NCBI RefSeq assembly: GCF_000317515.1
Contig: NC_019738.1
Location: 3,312,001 to 3,376,000 of the forward strand
DNA: 64,000 nt
Origin: Allocoleopsis franciscana PCC 7113
Lineage (GTDB): Bacteria; Cyanobacteriota; Cyanobacteriia; Cyanobacteriales; Coleofasciculaceae
Reading direction: 5' to 3'
Below, one piece after another: positions 50,193 through 61,659 of the stretch. The position numbers and the translations under genes are program-made. The notes beneath the pieces are model-generated. The model ran no database searches, was not told the origin of the DNA, and saw only the letters and a program-made list of their open reading frames with translations. Every line of letters begins with the position of its first letter. Position 1 is the stretch's first letter.

Positions 50193-50245
50193 TTGCTGCC
50201 CAAATCCCCGACTTCTTTAAGAAGTCAGGGATCTAGATATTCAAA

Positions 50246-53200
50246 TCACCCCTGCGTATACGCCTCCATTCCCACACAAGAACAGACTAAATTGCGATCG
50301 CCAAATGCATTATCTATCCTACCCACCGTAGGCCAGAATTTGTGTTCCCTTGTCCAAGGTGCAGGATAAGCCGCCTGTTCACGAGAATAAGGATGAATCC
50401 ATTCCGAACTCATCAGAAATTCTGCCGTATGGGGCGCATTCTTCAACACATTATCCTGATCATCCACCTTACCCGTTTCAATCTCTTCGATTTCCTTACG
50501 AATCGCAATCATCGCCTCACAAAAACGGTCTAATTCTTCCTTCGATTCGCTTTCCGTTGGTTCGACCATCATCGTCCCCGCCACCGGCCATGAAACCGTT
50601 GGGGCATGGAAACCATAATCCATCAAACGCTTAGCAATATCATCCACTTCAATCCCCGCCGACTTTTTCAACTGTCGCAAATCCAAAATACATTCATGGG
50701 CAACTAACCCCGATTTCCCCTTATATAAAACCGGATAATAAGCTTCTAACCGACGGGCAATATAGTTAGCATTTAAAATCGCCACCTTCGTGGCTGCCGT
50801 CAATCCTTCTGCCCCCATCATGGCAACATACATCCAAGAAATTGGCAGAATACTCGCACTCCCCCAAGGTGCCGCAGAAATTGCCCCAATCCGTTGTTTC
50901 CCCCCTATCTCCACCACAGAATGCCCAGGTAAAAATGGGAGCAAATGCGCCATTACCCCAATTGGCCCCATCCCTGGGCCACCACCTCCATGAGGAATAC
51001 AGAAGGTTTTGTGCAAATTCAAGTGGCAGACATCCGCGCCAATATCACCCGGACGGCACAAACCCACTTGGGCGTTCATATTCGCCCCATCCATGTAAAC
51101 CTGTCCCCCGTGGACATGAACCATCTCGCAGATATCCCGAATCGACTCCTCAAACACACCGTGAGTCGAAGGATAAGTCACCATCAAGGCGGCAAGTTCT
51201 TTACTGTACTTTTCAGCTTGGCGTTTCAAGTCATCCAGGTCAACATTTCCCTGATTATCACACTTAACCGCCACTACCTTCATCCCACACATGACAGCAC
51301 TTGCGGGATTGGTACCATGCGCCGACTCTGGAATTAAACAAATATTGCGATGTCCTTCCCCTCGCTGTTGATGGTACTGACGAATCACCTGAAGTCCGGC
51401 ATACTCCCCCTGAGAACCCGCATTCGGCTGGAGAGAAATGCCTGCAAAGCCGGTAATTTCTGCCAACCATTCTTCTAACTGCTGGAATAACACTTGATAC
51501 CCAGCGGTTTGCGACAGGGGGGCAAAGGGATGAATCTTACCAAACTCCGACCAAGTGACGGGTATCATCTCAGCCGTTGCGTTTAGCTTCATCGTGCAGG
51601 AACCCAAGGGAATCATTGAGGTTGTCAGCGACAAATCCTTCGCTTGCAGGCGATGCAGATAACGCAACAATTCCGTTTCTGAGTGATAGCGGTTAAAGAC
51701 AGGGTTAGTTAAATAGCTGCTTTTACGGGCAAAAGGTTCTGCAAACGCAACATTGACCCCCTTGGCTACATCTTCCACCCCAAAAGGCAACTCTGCCAGA
51801 CCTTGCACCCCAACACCGGCGAAAATCTTCCACAAGTCGAGTAAGTCTGCAATGGTGGTGGTTTCGTTTAAAGTGATGCCAACCGCCGTTGTGTCAAAAA
51901 TTCGCAGGTTAATCCCACGCACCTGAGACGCTGTTAAAATCTCTTCCAACTTGTGGATGCCCAATTCCACCCGCAGCGTATCAAAGAATAATTCTGACCC
52001 AAGTCTGTAGCCCAGTCGCTTCAATCCCGCCGCCAACGTTGCCGTTAAGCCATGTACCTTCTGGGCAATGCGCTTAATTCCCTCACAACCATGATAAACC
52101 GCATACATCGAAGCCATTACTGCCAGTAGTACCTGCGCGGTACAGATATTACTCGTGGCTTTGTCACGGCGGATATGTTGCTCACGAGTTTGCAGGGCTA
52201 AACGCAGTGCGGGCTTACCCTGAGCATCTTTGGAGACACCCACAATCCGCCCTGGAACTTGCCGTTTGTAGGCTTCTCGCGTGGCAAAGTAGGCGGCATG
52301 AGGCCCCCCGTATCCTAGAGGCACACCAAAGCGCTGTGTGCTTCCTACCGCGATATCCGCACCAAATTCTCCAGGGGGGGTGAGGAGGGTAAGACTTAAG
52401 GGGTCGGCGGCAACGGTGACTAATGCACCCGCTTCATGAGCTTTTTCGATAAACTCCCGATAGTCGTAAATCGTGCCATCCGTGGCTGGGTACTGGAGGA
52501 GTGCGCCAAACATCGGTTGTTCAAACTTGAAGGTTTGATGGTTGCCGACAATCACCTCAATCCCTAAAGGTTGAGCACGGGTTTGTACCACTTCAATCGT
52601 CTGAGGATGACAGGCGCTGGAGACAAAAAAGGCATTGGCTTTGGTTTTACACAAGCCATAACTCATCGTCATCGCTTCAGCGGCGGCGGTGCCTTCATCC
52701 AGTAAGGAAGCATTGGCGATTTCCAAACCCGTTAAGTCAATAATCATGGTTTGGAAATTCAGGAGTGCCTCTAGACGCCCTTGAGCAATTTCAGCTTGAT
52801 AAGGGGTGTAAGCCGTGTACCAGCCTGGGTTTTCCAGAATGTTGCGCTGGATGACGGGCGGAGTGATGCAGTCGTGGTAGCCCATGCCCATAAACGACCG
52901 AAACACTTGATTTTTAGAGGCAATTTCTTTAATCTGAGCTAATGCTGCCTCCTCACTTTGAGCGCTGGGTAATTGTAGGGGTCGATTGAGACGGATGGCG
53001 GCAGGGACAGCTTGGTCAATTAGGGCGTCAAAATTGGAGCACCCCAAAAGGTTTAGCATTTGTTCAATTTCAGCGGCGCTGGGGCCGATGTGCCGCCACA
53101 CAAAGGAATCGGTAGACGCAGGGACGACTGATGAGGATAAATTCTGCTGAGAGTCAAGCACGGTTTGAGGGTGTTTCGCTTCAGGATTAACGGTGACATC

Positions 53201-53257
53201 CAAGTTAGGCATAGGAAACCGACTCATTGAGGGACTGTGGCGCGTTACAAATGTCAA
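50246..53257 (-). CDS. gcvP: Glycine dehydrogenase (decarboxylating), P-protein
   Basis: GcvP is the PLP-dependent P-protein of the glycine cleavage complex; it decarboxylates glycine and passes the aminomethyl group to lipoyl-GcvH, which in cyanobacteria serves photorespiratory glycine. The 1003 residues cover both halves: [18 protein letters not shown] and [20 protein letters not shown] in the first, [12 protein letters not shown] and the PLP lysine in [20 protein letters not shown] (near residue 749) in the second. It is a single-chain, type I P-protein. No gcvH or gcvT lies within the window; the divergent neighbour 89 bases away acts in folate one-carbon metabolism. Confidence 0.96.
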   Translation of the reverse strand: MTFVTRHSPSMSRFPMPNLDVTVNPEAKHPQTVLDSQQNLSSSVVPASTDSFVWRHIGPSAAEIEQMLNLLGCSNFDALIDQAVPAAIRLNRPLQLPSAQSEEAALAQIKEIASKNQVFRSFMGMGYHDCITPPVIQRNILENPGWYTAYTPYQAEIAQGRLEALLNFQTMIIDLTGLEIANASLLDEGTAAAEAMTMSYGLCKTKANAFFVSSACHPQTIEVVQTRAQPLGIEVIVGNHQTFKFEQPMFGALLQYPATDGTIYDYREFIEKAHEAGALVTVAADPLSLTLLTPPGEFGADIAVGSTQRFGVPLGYGGPHAAYFATREAYKRQVPGRIVGVSKDAQGKPALRLALQTREQHIRRDKATSNICTAQVLLAVMASMYAVYHGCEGIKRIAQKVHGLTATLAAGLKRLGYRLGSELFFDTLRVELGIHKLEEILTASQVRGINLRIFDTTAVGITLNETTTIADLLDLWKIFAGVGVQGLAELPFGVEDVAKGVNVAFAEPFARKSSYLTNPVFNRYHSETELLRYLHRLQAKDLSLTTSMIPLGSCTMKLNATAEMIPVTWSEFGKIHPFAPLSQTAGYQVLFQQLEEWLAEITGFAGISLQPNAGSQGEYAGLQVIRQYHQQRGEGHRNICLIPESAHGTNPASAVMCGMKVVAVKCDNQGNVDLDDLKRQAEKYSKELAALMVTYPSTHGVFEESIRDICEMVHVHGGQVYMDGANMNAQVGLCRPGDIGADVCHLNLHKTFCIPHGGGGPGMGPIGVMAHLLPFLPGHSVVEIGGKQRIGAISAAPWGSASILPISWMYVAMMGAEGLTAATKVAILNANYIARRLEAYYPVLYKGKSGLVAHECILDLRQLKKSAGIEVDDIAKRLMDYGFHAPTVSWPVAGTMMVEPTESESKEELDRFCEAMIAIRKEIEEIETGKVDDQDNVLKNAPHTAEFLMSSEWIHPYSREQAAYPAPWTREHKFWPTVGRIDNAFGDRNLVCSCVGMEAYTQG

Positions 53258-53346
53258 GACGTGGCGCTACCACTTTATTATTTTGTAACAAACCTAGGAA
53301 AATAGCGGTGTATAGAAATTGCCAAGTTGAACCATGGATGTGATTA

Positions 53347-54117
53347 ATGTCTAACCCGGTTAAAACTTCTTGGAGTGGTTACCATCCCGATAAGGATGAA
53401 TTGAGGGCTGAGATTTGGGCGCTACTCCAACAACAGGGGGTAGCGGTTGGAGAACCCTGTGGTCACATTCCCAATTTTGTCGGGGCACAGCAGGCGGCTG
53501 AACAACTGGCAGCTTTACCCATTTGGCAGGATGCTTTTGCCATTAAGTGCAATCCAGATTCACCACAAATTCCAGTCCGGTTGCGTGCTCTGCAAGATGG
53601 CAAACGCCTCTACATGGCGGTACCCCGTTTGACGAATACCCGTTGTTTTGTGGAATTGACGAGGGAGGATTTGCAGCAACGCCAGATCTCGCTGGAAGAC
53701 GCGGCAATTGCCCGCAAGGCACTGAATTATGGTCGATTGGTCAGTTTTGAGGAGATGCAACCCATTGATTTAGTGATGGTGGGTTGTGTAGCAGTAACGC
53801 GCCAGGGAGGACGAACCGGCAAAGGGGCGGGATTTGCCGACTTGGAACTTGCCATGCTTCAAGAGTTTGGGTTGGTGCAGCCCCATACCCCGATTGTGAC
53901 AACGGTGCATCCTTTGCAGATGGTTGAACCGGAGCGTTTACCGATGCAAGCTCACGATTGGGCACTCAACTGGATTATCACCTTGGAGGAAGTGATTGAA
54001 ACCCATACAGCCTACCCACGCCCAACTGGATTAGATTGGGATACCATACGCTCTGAGCAATATACACAAATTCCTATTTTGCGACAGTTGAGAGAGCGAT
54101 TTGCTCCTCTCGAATAG
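53347..54117 (+). CDS. 5-formyltetrahydrofolate cyclo-ligase family protein
   Basis: The family converts 5-formyl-THF to 5,10-methenyl-THF with ATP. The 256-residue protein has the substrate-binding basic N-terminal region, then RLYMAVPRLTNTRCFVEL, and the signature QGGRTGKGAGFADLELAMLQ near 156-175 (G-x-G-x-G-Y/F-x-D). The upstream lysine and arginine positions look like the plant and cyanobacterial branch (longer than the 190-residue bacterial YgfA form). It is divergent from gcvP with an 89-base gap, and 5-formyl-THF inhibits glycine-handling folate enzymes, so joint control of the two genes makes sense. Confidence 0.83.
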   Translation: MSNPVKTSWSGYHPDKDELRAEIWALLQQQGVAVGEPCGHIPNFVGAQQAAEQLAALPIWQDAFAIKCNPDSPQIPVRLRALQDGKRLYMAVPRLTNTRCFVELTREDLQQRQISLEDAAIARKALNYGRLVSFEEMQPIDLVMVGCVAVTRQGGRTGKGAGFADLELAMLQEFGLVQPHTPIVTTVHPLQMVEPERLPMQAHDWALNWIITLEEVIETHTAYPRPTGLDWDTIRSEQYTQIPILRQLRERFAPLE

Positions 54118-54367
54118 TAACGACAGACTTAATTTTTATCAATTAATTGGCAAATTAAATCATTAAGTTTATCTCCGCAATTCTTAAATTTAATAAACAA
54201 CAAATCGAAGTATCCTTTTACAAAACAAAACACTTATTTGTTTTAATCAATAACCTTTTAGCTAGGAATCGTATTGATTGATACGGAAGTTTTCAGCTAA
54301 TTTTTACTACAAAATTATATAAAGAGTATTGCCAATATGAGTAAACAACAAAGGGTGTATAAAATCA
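54118..54367. other. AT-rich intergenic stretch
   Basis: About 250 AT-rich bases after the cyclo-ligase gene. No repeat, RNA or terminator is visible; it likely holds the promoter of the two small genes that follow. Confidence 0.4.
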
Positions 54368-54526
54368 ATGCAAATCTTAGGAGCAACTCGATTCGATCAG
54401 TGTGTGATCAATATGGCTCTTATTAACATTTGCAACCAAGAGAGTTATGTAGGGAAAGAAATGCGAAAAATCTACAACTCTTGGAATGAGGTTTATGCAG
54501 CAGAAAGGGGATTTATTCATTTTTAA
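54368..54526 (+). CDS. Possible small ORF, 52 aa
   Basis: An ATG at 54368 opens MQILGATRFDQCVINMALIN then ICNQESYVGKEMRKIYNSWN and ends AAERGFIHF at 54526, only five bases before the next start. The composition is protein-like, with two cysteines, and the tight spacing suggests translational coupling to the 86-residue gene. No family is recognised and the ribosome-binding site (AAAGGG, 12 bases upstream) is weak. Confidence 0.35.
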   Translation: MQILGATRFDQCVINMALINICNQESYVGKEMRKIYNSWNEVYAAERGFIHF

Positions 54527-54531
54527 ATTCT

Positions 54532-54792
54532 ATGTTAAAGACCACCTATTATTATGTAATTGATGGGGAAGGCTTTTACCCGAAACAAGCCTTTGATAAT
54601 GCAACTTGCTTTAATTGTGAGCAGGAAGCTCAGGATATCGCCCGCACCTATGGGGGTCGCATCCTGGCTTTAGATTTTATTACAGAGAGTGGCGAAGAAT
54701 GGCTGACGGCTGAGTCGGAAGCAAAGGTTTGTGCCCTTGAGGAGGAATGGAATCGATCCGTGGATATTGCCGAGGCTGAACTCGATTTCTGA
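54532..54792 (+). CDS. Hypothetical acidic protein, 86 aa
   Basis: A small soluble acidic protein: a beta-type start (TTYYYVIDGEGFYPKQAF), then NATCFNCEQEAQDIARTYGG with a CxxC pair, and an acidic helical C-terminus (SEAKVCALEEEWNRSVDIAE). I do not recognise the family. It has no clear ribosome-binding site of its own and may be coupled to the short frame ending five bases upstream. A hairpin repeat follows 18 bases after its stop. Confidence 0.6.
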   Translation: MLKTTYYYVIDGEGFYPKQAFDNATCFNCEQEAQDIARTYGGRILALDFITESGEEWLTAESEAKVCALEEEWNRSVDIAEAELDF

Positions 54793-54810
54793 GCAACAGA
54801 GAGCCGGTTC

Positions 54811-54858
54811 GTAGTAGGCACTAAAGTGCCTTTCTAAGAGGACTTTAGTCCTCACTAC
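54811..54858. repeat. Two-hairpin element with outer GTAGT/ACTAC stem
   Basis: GTAGT (54811-54815) pairs with ACTAC (54854-54858) and encloses two perfect hairpins, GGCACT/AGTGCC at 54817-54830 and GAGGACT/AGTCCTC at 54838-54853, so the single strand can fold into a three-way junction. A degenerate left half occurs at 44325. It could act as a terminator of the upstream gene, but the structure looks like a short mobile repeat. Confidence 0.7.
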
Positions 54859-54986
54859 AAACTCTCCACATATTATGGTTGTATGCCGGACACCCTATTA
54901 CTTCCACCACATTGTAGGGGGTAAGCCTACGCCCATTAGGGAACTCGAACGCCAAAGGGCGCAAACCCTACACCCCTACACAAGGA

Positions 54987-56384
<1,398 letters not shown>

Positions 56385-59348
56385 ATGGTAAACACCCATC
56401 AACCACTTTGGACATTGCCCGTTGAAGGCGTCTACGAATCATTAGGAGCCTCTGTCGGAGGCTTGTCTGAATTCGAGGCCGCGCAACGATTGGAACGCTA
56501 CGGTGCCAACGAACTGCCGGAACCCGCTCATCGCCCCATGTGGCTACGATTTACCGATCAACTCACCCACTTCATGGCACTACTGCTGTGGGTTGCAGGT
56601 ATTCTCGCCTTTATTTCCCGCACACCGGAATTAGGTTGGGCAATTTGGGCTGTTATTTGGATTAATGCCCTGTTCAGCTTTTGGCAGGAATTTCAGGCAG
56701 AACGGGCACTGGCGGCGTTGAAAAACGTGCTTCCGGTACAAGTGCGGGTGTATCGAGACGGGGAGTTAAAACAAATCCAGGCACGAGAATTAGTGCGGGG
56801 CGATGTGATGCAACTGGAAGAAGGCGATCGCATTTCGGCAGATGCTCGATTGGTTTCTGCGGATAATCTGTATGTCGATGCCTCCGTTATGACTGGGGAA
56901 TCGTTACCTGTCGCCAGGAATGCCTACCCTGTGCGTCCCCGTCAAGCGGTACCGATTCGGGGGGGGAAAACCCTGCTGCATCCTGGAGAACATCCCTTGC
57001 AAGAGCGGGTGCAACCGGCGGAAATTGCCAATTTGGTGTTGGCTGGAACGAATGTAGCGGCGGGACGAGCAGTAGCGGTAGTTTATGCTACGGGTGCCCA
57101 GACGGAGTTTGGACATGTTGCCCACCTGACAACGATGGTGAAGCGAGAACCCAGCACCTTAGAAATCCAGGTTGCCCGTATCGTGCGAATTATTACAGCG
57201 ATCGCCATCAGCATGGGCGTCATCGTATTTCTCCTGACGTCTCTGCTAGTCGGTATGGAGATTAAGGAGAGCTTTATTTTTGCCATTGGCATCATCGTGG
57301 CGCTGGTTCCAGAAGGCTTGCTGCCCACGGTAACGCTGGCATTAGCGCTGGGCGTGCAGCGCATGGCACGTCAGAATGCCCTAGTTCGCCGCCTGTCTGC
57401 CGTTGAAACGCTGAGTGCAACCACGGTTGTCTGCACGGATAAAACCGGCACCCTAACCAAAAATGAAATGACCGTCCGTTATGCCTGGATTCCCGTCAGC
57501 ACCGGGAATGGGAACTCAGAACAGCCTCCAGCGTCGAATTCGGCGTTGAAACCCAAGAACGGCAATCCAATATTACCCACGCTCATCGAGGTGACGGGAG
57601 TGGGTTACGATCCGACAACGGGGCAAGTTCGTATCCCGGATGATTTAGAAGCATCCTGGCAGGTACATTTGCTGTTAGCCGGGTCAGCCCTATGTTCCAA
57701 TGCCCGCCTGATTCATCTTACTGGCCCCAGTCGCTGGCAAGAGATTGGCGACCCAACGGAAGCCGCGTTACTGGTAGCTGCCGCGAAAGCGGGATTGAAT
57801 TTAGAACAGTTGCAACACCAGTTTCCCCGACGGCGGGAAGTGCCGTTTGATTCCCGCCGACGTATGATGACGGTGGTGCTGGATTGGCAGTCGTCCGAGT
57901 TATGGGCGAATGAATTTCCCTATCTAGCATTTACGAAAGGAGCGCCGTTGGAAGTGCTGCGTCACTGCCAGTCGTTTTTGCAACGGGGAACGGTTCGGGA
58001 TTTAACTCAACTTAATCGCGATGAAGTTATCACAGCAAACGACGATTTAGCTCGACAGGGATTTCGCTTGTTGGGTGTTGCGGCGCGTAAGGGAAGTGAA
58101 GAATTGCTGGAATTGCGCTCGCAAGACTTAGAACAGCACTTGATTTTCATCGGCTTAGTGGCGATGTTCGATCCACCTCGTCCGGAAGTGGAAGATGCGA
58201 TCGCACAATGCCATCAAGCCGGGATTCAAGTCACAATGGTGACGGGTGATTACGGGTTAACCGCAGAAGCAATCGCTCGACGCATCGGACTGGCAACCCA
58301 TCGAGTGCGAGTCGTGACTGGGGAAGGGATGGGACATTTATCCGATGCCCAATTGCGACAAATTTTAAAATATCGCTCCGGCTTAGTGTTTGCCCGGATG
58401 TCCCCGGAACACAAGCTACGACTAGTACAAGCTTACAAAGACTTGGGAGAAATTGTAGCCGTGACTGGCGATGGCGTGAATGATGCTCCAGCACTGCGGG
58501 CGGCTAACATTGGCATTGCTATGGGCATGAATGGGACGGATGTTGCCCGCGAAGCGGCTGACATTGTTTTAACGGATGATAACTTCGCCACAATTGTCAG
58601 CGCGATCGAGCAGGGTAGAGCTGTCTATCAAAACATCCGCAAGTTTATGACCTACATTCTCGCCTCGAATGTGGCAGAAGTCGTCCCGTTCCTGGCAATG
58701 GTGGCGCTCAAAATTCCGCCTGCCCTAATCATTATGCAAATTCTCGCGGTTGACTTAGGCACGGATATGGTACCAGCATTAGCCCTCGGTGCAGAACGAG
58801 CGGAAGCAGGTACGATGCAGCAACCCCCTCGTCCCAAGTCTAAACCTCTACTCGATCGCTCCTTGCTTTTACGGGCCTACTGTTTCCTGGGATTAATTGA
58901 GGCAGTATTAGGGATGACGGGCTTTTTCCTCGTCTGGTGGAGCTATGGGTATGGACTGACTCAATTGCAAGCGATTGCTCCTGGGATCTTGTCTCATGCC
59001 GCCAATGCCACGCTCGTTGCCATCTATGCTCAAGCGACGACGATGACTTTAGCGACAATTGTGGCTTGCCAAGATGGAAATGTCTTTGCTTGCCGATCTG
59101 AACGTACCTCGATCTTACGCTTGGGGTTCTTTTCCAATCCACTGATTTGGTTCGGGATTGCCATAGAATGGGCGTTGATTTTGGCGATCGTTTTTCTCAC
59201 GCCGCTCAGACAGATTTTTGCAACGGCTCCGTTAGCATCCTGGCAGTGGTTAATCTTGCTAACCTGCCCACCCATACTGTTAGGAGCAGAGGAGCTGCGA
59301 AAAGTTATGAGTGATAAGTGGAGACGGCTGACTAAACGGATGATCTGA
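56385..59348 (+). CDS. P2C-type (Na+,K+-ATPase-like) cation-transporting ATPase
   Basis: A 987-residue P-type ATPase. The actuator loop has MTGESLPVAR; M4 reads VALVPEGLLPTVTLALALG; the phosphorylation site is CTDKTGTLTKNEMTV with D352; the ATP-binding domain carries FTKGAPLEVL; the hinge is TGDGVNDAPALRAANIGIAM. M5-M6 reads LASNVAEVVPFLAMVALKIP and ILAVDLGTDMVPALALGAE. These last two and VPEGLL fit Na,K- and H,K-ATPases (P2C) rather than SERCA Ca pumps. No beta subunit is adjacent. The ion is inferred, not proven: Na+ extrusion is the natural guess for a cyanobacterium. An EF-hand protein gene starts 77 bases downstream on the same strand. Confidence 0.9.
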   Translation: MVNTHQPLWTLPVEGVYESLGASVGGLSEFEAAQRLERYGANELPEPAHRPMWLRFTDQLTHFMALLLWVAGILAFISRTPELGWAIWAVIWINALFSFWQEFQAERALAALKNVLPVQVRVYRDGELKQIQARELVRGDVMQLEEGDRISADARLVSADNLYVDASVMTGESLPVARNAYPVRPRQAVPIRGGKTLLHPGEHPLQERVQPAEIANLVLAGTNVAAGRAVAVVYATGAQTEFGHVAHLTTMVKREPSTLEIQVARIVRIITAIAISMGVIVFLLTSLLVGMEIKESFIFAIGIIVALVPEGLLPTVTLALALGVQRMARQNALVRRLSAVETLSATTVVCTDKTGTLTKNEMTVRYAWIPVSTGNGNSEQPPASNSALKPKNGNPILPTLIEVTGVGYDPTTGQVRIPDDLEASWQVHLLLAGSALCSNARLIHLTGPSRWQEIGDPTEAALLVAAAKAGLNLEQLQHQFPRRREVPFDSRRRMMTVVLDWQSSELWANEFPYLAFTKGAPLEVLRHCQSFLQRGTVRDLTQLNRDEVITANDDLARQGFRLLGVAARKGSEELLELRSQDLEQHLIFIGLVAMFDPPRPEVEDAIAQCHQAGIQVTMVTGDYGLTAEAIARRIGLATHRVRVVTGEGMGHLSDAQLRQILKYRSGLVFARMSPEHKLRLVQAYKDLGEIVAVTGDGVNDAPALRAANIGIAMGMNGTDVAREAADIVLTDDNFATIVSAIEQGRAVYQNIRKFMTYILASNVAEVVPFLAMVALKIPPALIIMQILAVDLGTDMVPALALGAERAEAGTMQQPPRPKSKPLLDRSLLLRAYCFLGLIEAVLGMTGFFLVWWSYGYGLTQLQAIAPGILSHAANATLVAIYAQATTMTLATIVACQDGNVFACRSERTSILRLGFFSNPLIWFGIAIEWALILAIVFLTPLRQIFATAPLASWQWLILLTCPPILLGAEELRKVMSDKWRRLTKRMI

Positions 59349-59425
59349 ACAGTATCGCCTTATCTACACTGGATACCAGACGTGTCGGCTTAATCGCCAT
59401 TCATTCTAACTATAGTAGGAAACCC

Positions 59426-59971
59426 ATGTTGACTGAACTCCAAAAGCGAAAACTGATTAAATTTTTTAGTATGTATGATGCCAATTGTGATGGGGCTTTA
59501 GTCTGTCAAGACTTTGAAAATCTTGTCAAAAAATTAGCGGATTTAAGAAACTGGGGTTCACGCTCTCCCAAGTATCAAGTCATGCTCAATCGCTGTATGG
59601 ATGATTGGAAAAGCTTGAAAGGGGATGCTGACACCAGCCAGGATAAAAAAGTAAATTTAGAGGAATGGTTGAACTATTATGATGCCATTCTGAGTGATGA
59701 GAAAAAATACGAACAAAAAGTTCGATTCTTCATGGAATTAGTTTTTGATGTGTTTGATGGAGATGAGGATGGCAAAATTAGCCAACAGGAGTGGGCGGGA
59801 CTGTTAAGTGTGTACAATGTATCGCCCGTTTATGCGCCGTTGGTATTTCCCAAAATAGATACCAATCAGGACGGTTTTGTGAGTAAAGAGGAAGCCCTAC
59901 AATTGATTCGAGACTTTTTTTATAGTAACGATCCGGAAGCACCGGCTAATTCGATGTTTGGGCCGTATTAA
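59426..59971 (+). CDS. EF-hand calcium-binding protein (calerythrin-like)
   Basis: A 181-residue soluble protein with four EF-hand-type loops: DANCDGALVCQD near residue 18, DADTSQDKKVNLEE near 67, DGDEDGKISQQE near 111 and DTNQDGFVSKEE near 145. Loops 1, 3 and 4 have the normal D-x-[DN]-x-D-G spacing; loop 2 is longer by one residue (DTSQDKK) and may not bind. The helical spacing resembles calerythrin-like sarcoplasmic Ca-binding proteins. It lies 77 bases downstream of the P2C ATPase gene in the same direction, so the two may be one unit, with the Ca sensor possibly tuning the pump. Confidence 0.88.
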   Translation: MLTELQKRKLIKFFSMYDANCDGALVCQDFENLVKKLADLRNWGSRSPKYQVMLNRCMDDWKSLKGDADTSQDKKVNLEEWLNYYDAILSDEKKYEQKVRFFMELVFDVFDGDEDGKISQQEWAGLLSVYNVSPVYAPLVFPKIDTNQDGFVSKEEALQLIRDFFYSNDPEAPANSMFGPY

Positions 59972-60074
59972 TCAGCTAACTGGCATTCAAGTGGCAGGGT
60001 AAGAAGATAGGGGAACTGGGGGAGATGGGGGGTAAAATTAGACCATGTTTGATGTTGTATACACATCAGTTTCC

Positions 60075-61433
60075 CTAAACTGAACGCCGCCCTTGCATGA
60101 TCATCCTTACTCCTGTATGAGGAGAAAAAGTTACTCCCCGCCGCTTGGGACGTTCGGGTTCCTGCTGCACTAAAGTCAATTCATATCGCGAAATTATTGT
60201 CGCTAACACTAACTTCATTTCAAAAAGTGCCAACGCTTCCCCTATACAGCGACGTACCCCACCCCCAAATGGCAAGAACTCATAGGGAGAGAATTGACGT
60301 TGTAAAAATCGCTCTGGCTTAAATTGTTTTGGTTCAGGGTATAAATCCGGGCGATGATGGGTGAGGTAAATGCAACCATAGACTTTGGTACCGGGTTCTA
60401 GTTGATAACCCATGAGTTCTACAGGCTCTTTTACCGCTCTCGGTGTGGTGAGAATCGCAACCGGATAAATTCGCAACGATTCATTGCAAACGGCTGTGAG
60501 ATAAGGCAGACGGGAAATCTCTATGGGTGTTGGTGTATTCCCTAAAGAATCCAATTCTTGAAGCAATTGGCTGTGAACGTTAGGAAATCGGTGTACCCAA
60601 TATAACGCCCATGCGATCGCTGTGGCTGTAGTTTCGTGTCCCGCTAACAACAGCGTCATCAACTCATCCCGCAATTGTTCATCTGTCATGGGTGCACCAT
60701 CTTCATCTCTCGCTTCTAGCAGTAGGGAGAGGATGTCTGAACGAGAAGAATCATACTGTTGGCGGCGATCGCGGATTTCTGCAACCAGAAGCTGATTAAT
60801 TTGCTGCTGCTTACGAAGGAAAGAACCCCAAGGACTCCAACGGCCTAAATCCTTCTGAAGTGCTGGAAAAAAGAGTAAACCTGATGTTAGGGGAGATTTG
60901 AATTCACTGAGCAGACTAACAATACAATCTTTCAGTTGACGAAACCGTTCCCCTTTGTGAAGACCAAAAACAACCGTTAGAATCACTTCTAAGGAAACAT
61001 TCTGCATCAGATCACGCGCCACAAAGACTTCTCCAGGATGCAACGATTGCATCACCTTTTCCGTGAGTTCACAAATCAGTTGTCCATTGGAGAGCATTTG
61101 TTCGCCGTGGAACGGAGGCATTAAGAGTTTGCGTTCCTTGCGATGGCGATCGCCTTCCAGCACAAACACAGAATAGTCTCCCACAATCGGGTGTAAAAGT
61201 GGATTAGAGGGAGCGATAAAATGATGCGGGTTAGAAAAAATCTGCTGAAGTGCCTGGGGATGACTCACGAGCAACAGTTGGCGATAATTACCGATGACGG
61301 GTGCGTTAAAGATGTCACCATACTTTTGCCCAGCTACATCCATGTAAGCCAGGGAATTATTAATCCACTGTATCTTCTGCAACCATCGGGGAGATTGAAA
61401 TCCATCCGGGAGTTTGGCTTGTGATTGGATCAT
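60075..61433 (-). CDS. Cytochrome P450, CYP110-like
   Basis: I choose the ATG at 61433 (MIQSQAKLPDG), which matches the N-terminus expected for soluble CYP110-type enzymes; the 29 residues readable upstream are not P450-like. The 452-residue protein has the I-helix oxygen-binding LLAGHETTATAIAW, the K-helix E-x-x-R in NESLRIYPVA, and the haem ligand cysteine in LPFGGGVRRCIGEALALFE. CYP110 enzymes of cyanobacteria hydroxylate fatty acids or terpenes and lack an attached reductase. There is no terpene synthase or other pathway gene nearby, so the substrate is open. Confidence 0.92.
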   Translation of the reverse strand: MIQSQAKLPDGFQSPRWLQKIQWINNSLAYMDVAGQKYGDIFNAPVIGNYRQLLLVSHPQALQQIFSNPHHFIAPSNPLLHPIVGDYSVFVLEGDRHRKERKLLMPPFHGEQMLSNGQLICELTEKVMQSLHPGEVFVARDLMQNVSLEVILTVVFGLHKGERFRQLKDCIVSLLSEFKSPLTSGLLFFPALQKDLGRWSPWGSFLRKQQQINQLLVAEIRDRRQQYDSSRSDILSLLLEARDEDGAPMTDEQLRDELMTLLLAGHETTATAIAWALYWVHRFPNVHSQLLQELDSLGNTPTPIEISRLPYLTAVCNESLRIYPVAILTTPRAVKEPVELMGYQLEPGTKVYGCIYLTHHRPDLYPEPKQFKPERFLQRQFSPYEFLPFGGGVRRCIGEALALFEMKLVLATIISRYELTLVQQEPERPKRRGVTFSPHTGVRMIMQGRRSV

Positions 61434-61659
61434 TACCCTATTTACCTTGGAGTCAAGACACGCCATGCTATGAAAACAGCAAAGGCTAGATAACCAAACA
61501 CCGTTACCCAATCTTGCCAATGCTCGGAAAACATCAAAAAATTGTCATCCACAGGCACCCTCACCTTAGCGATTTCATTACCGTTATTCTAATCGCCAAC
61601 TTAGCTTTAATTTGTGCTAATTCTATGCCATTGTTTTAAAGCTTATCGTCAATTAAGCA

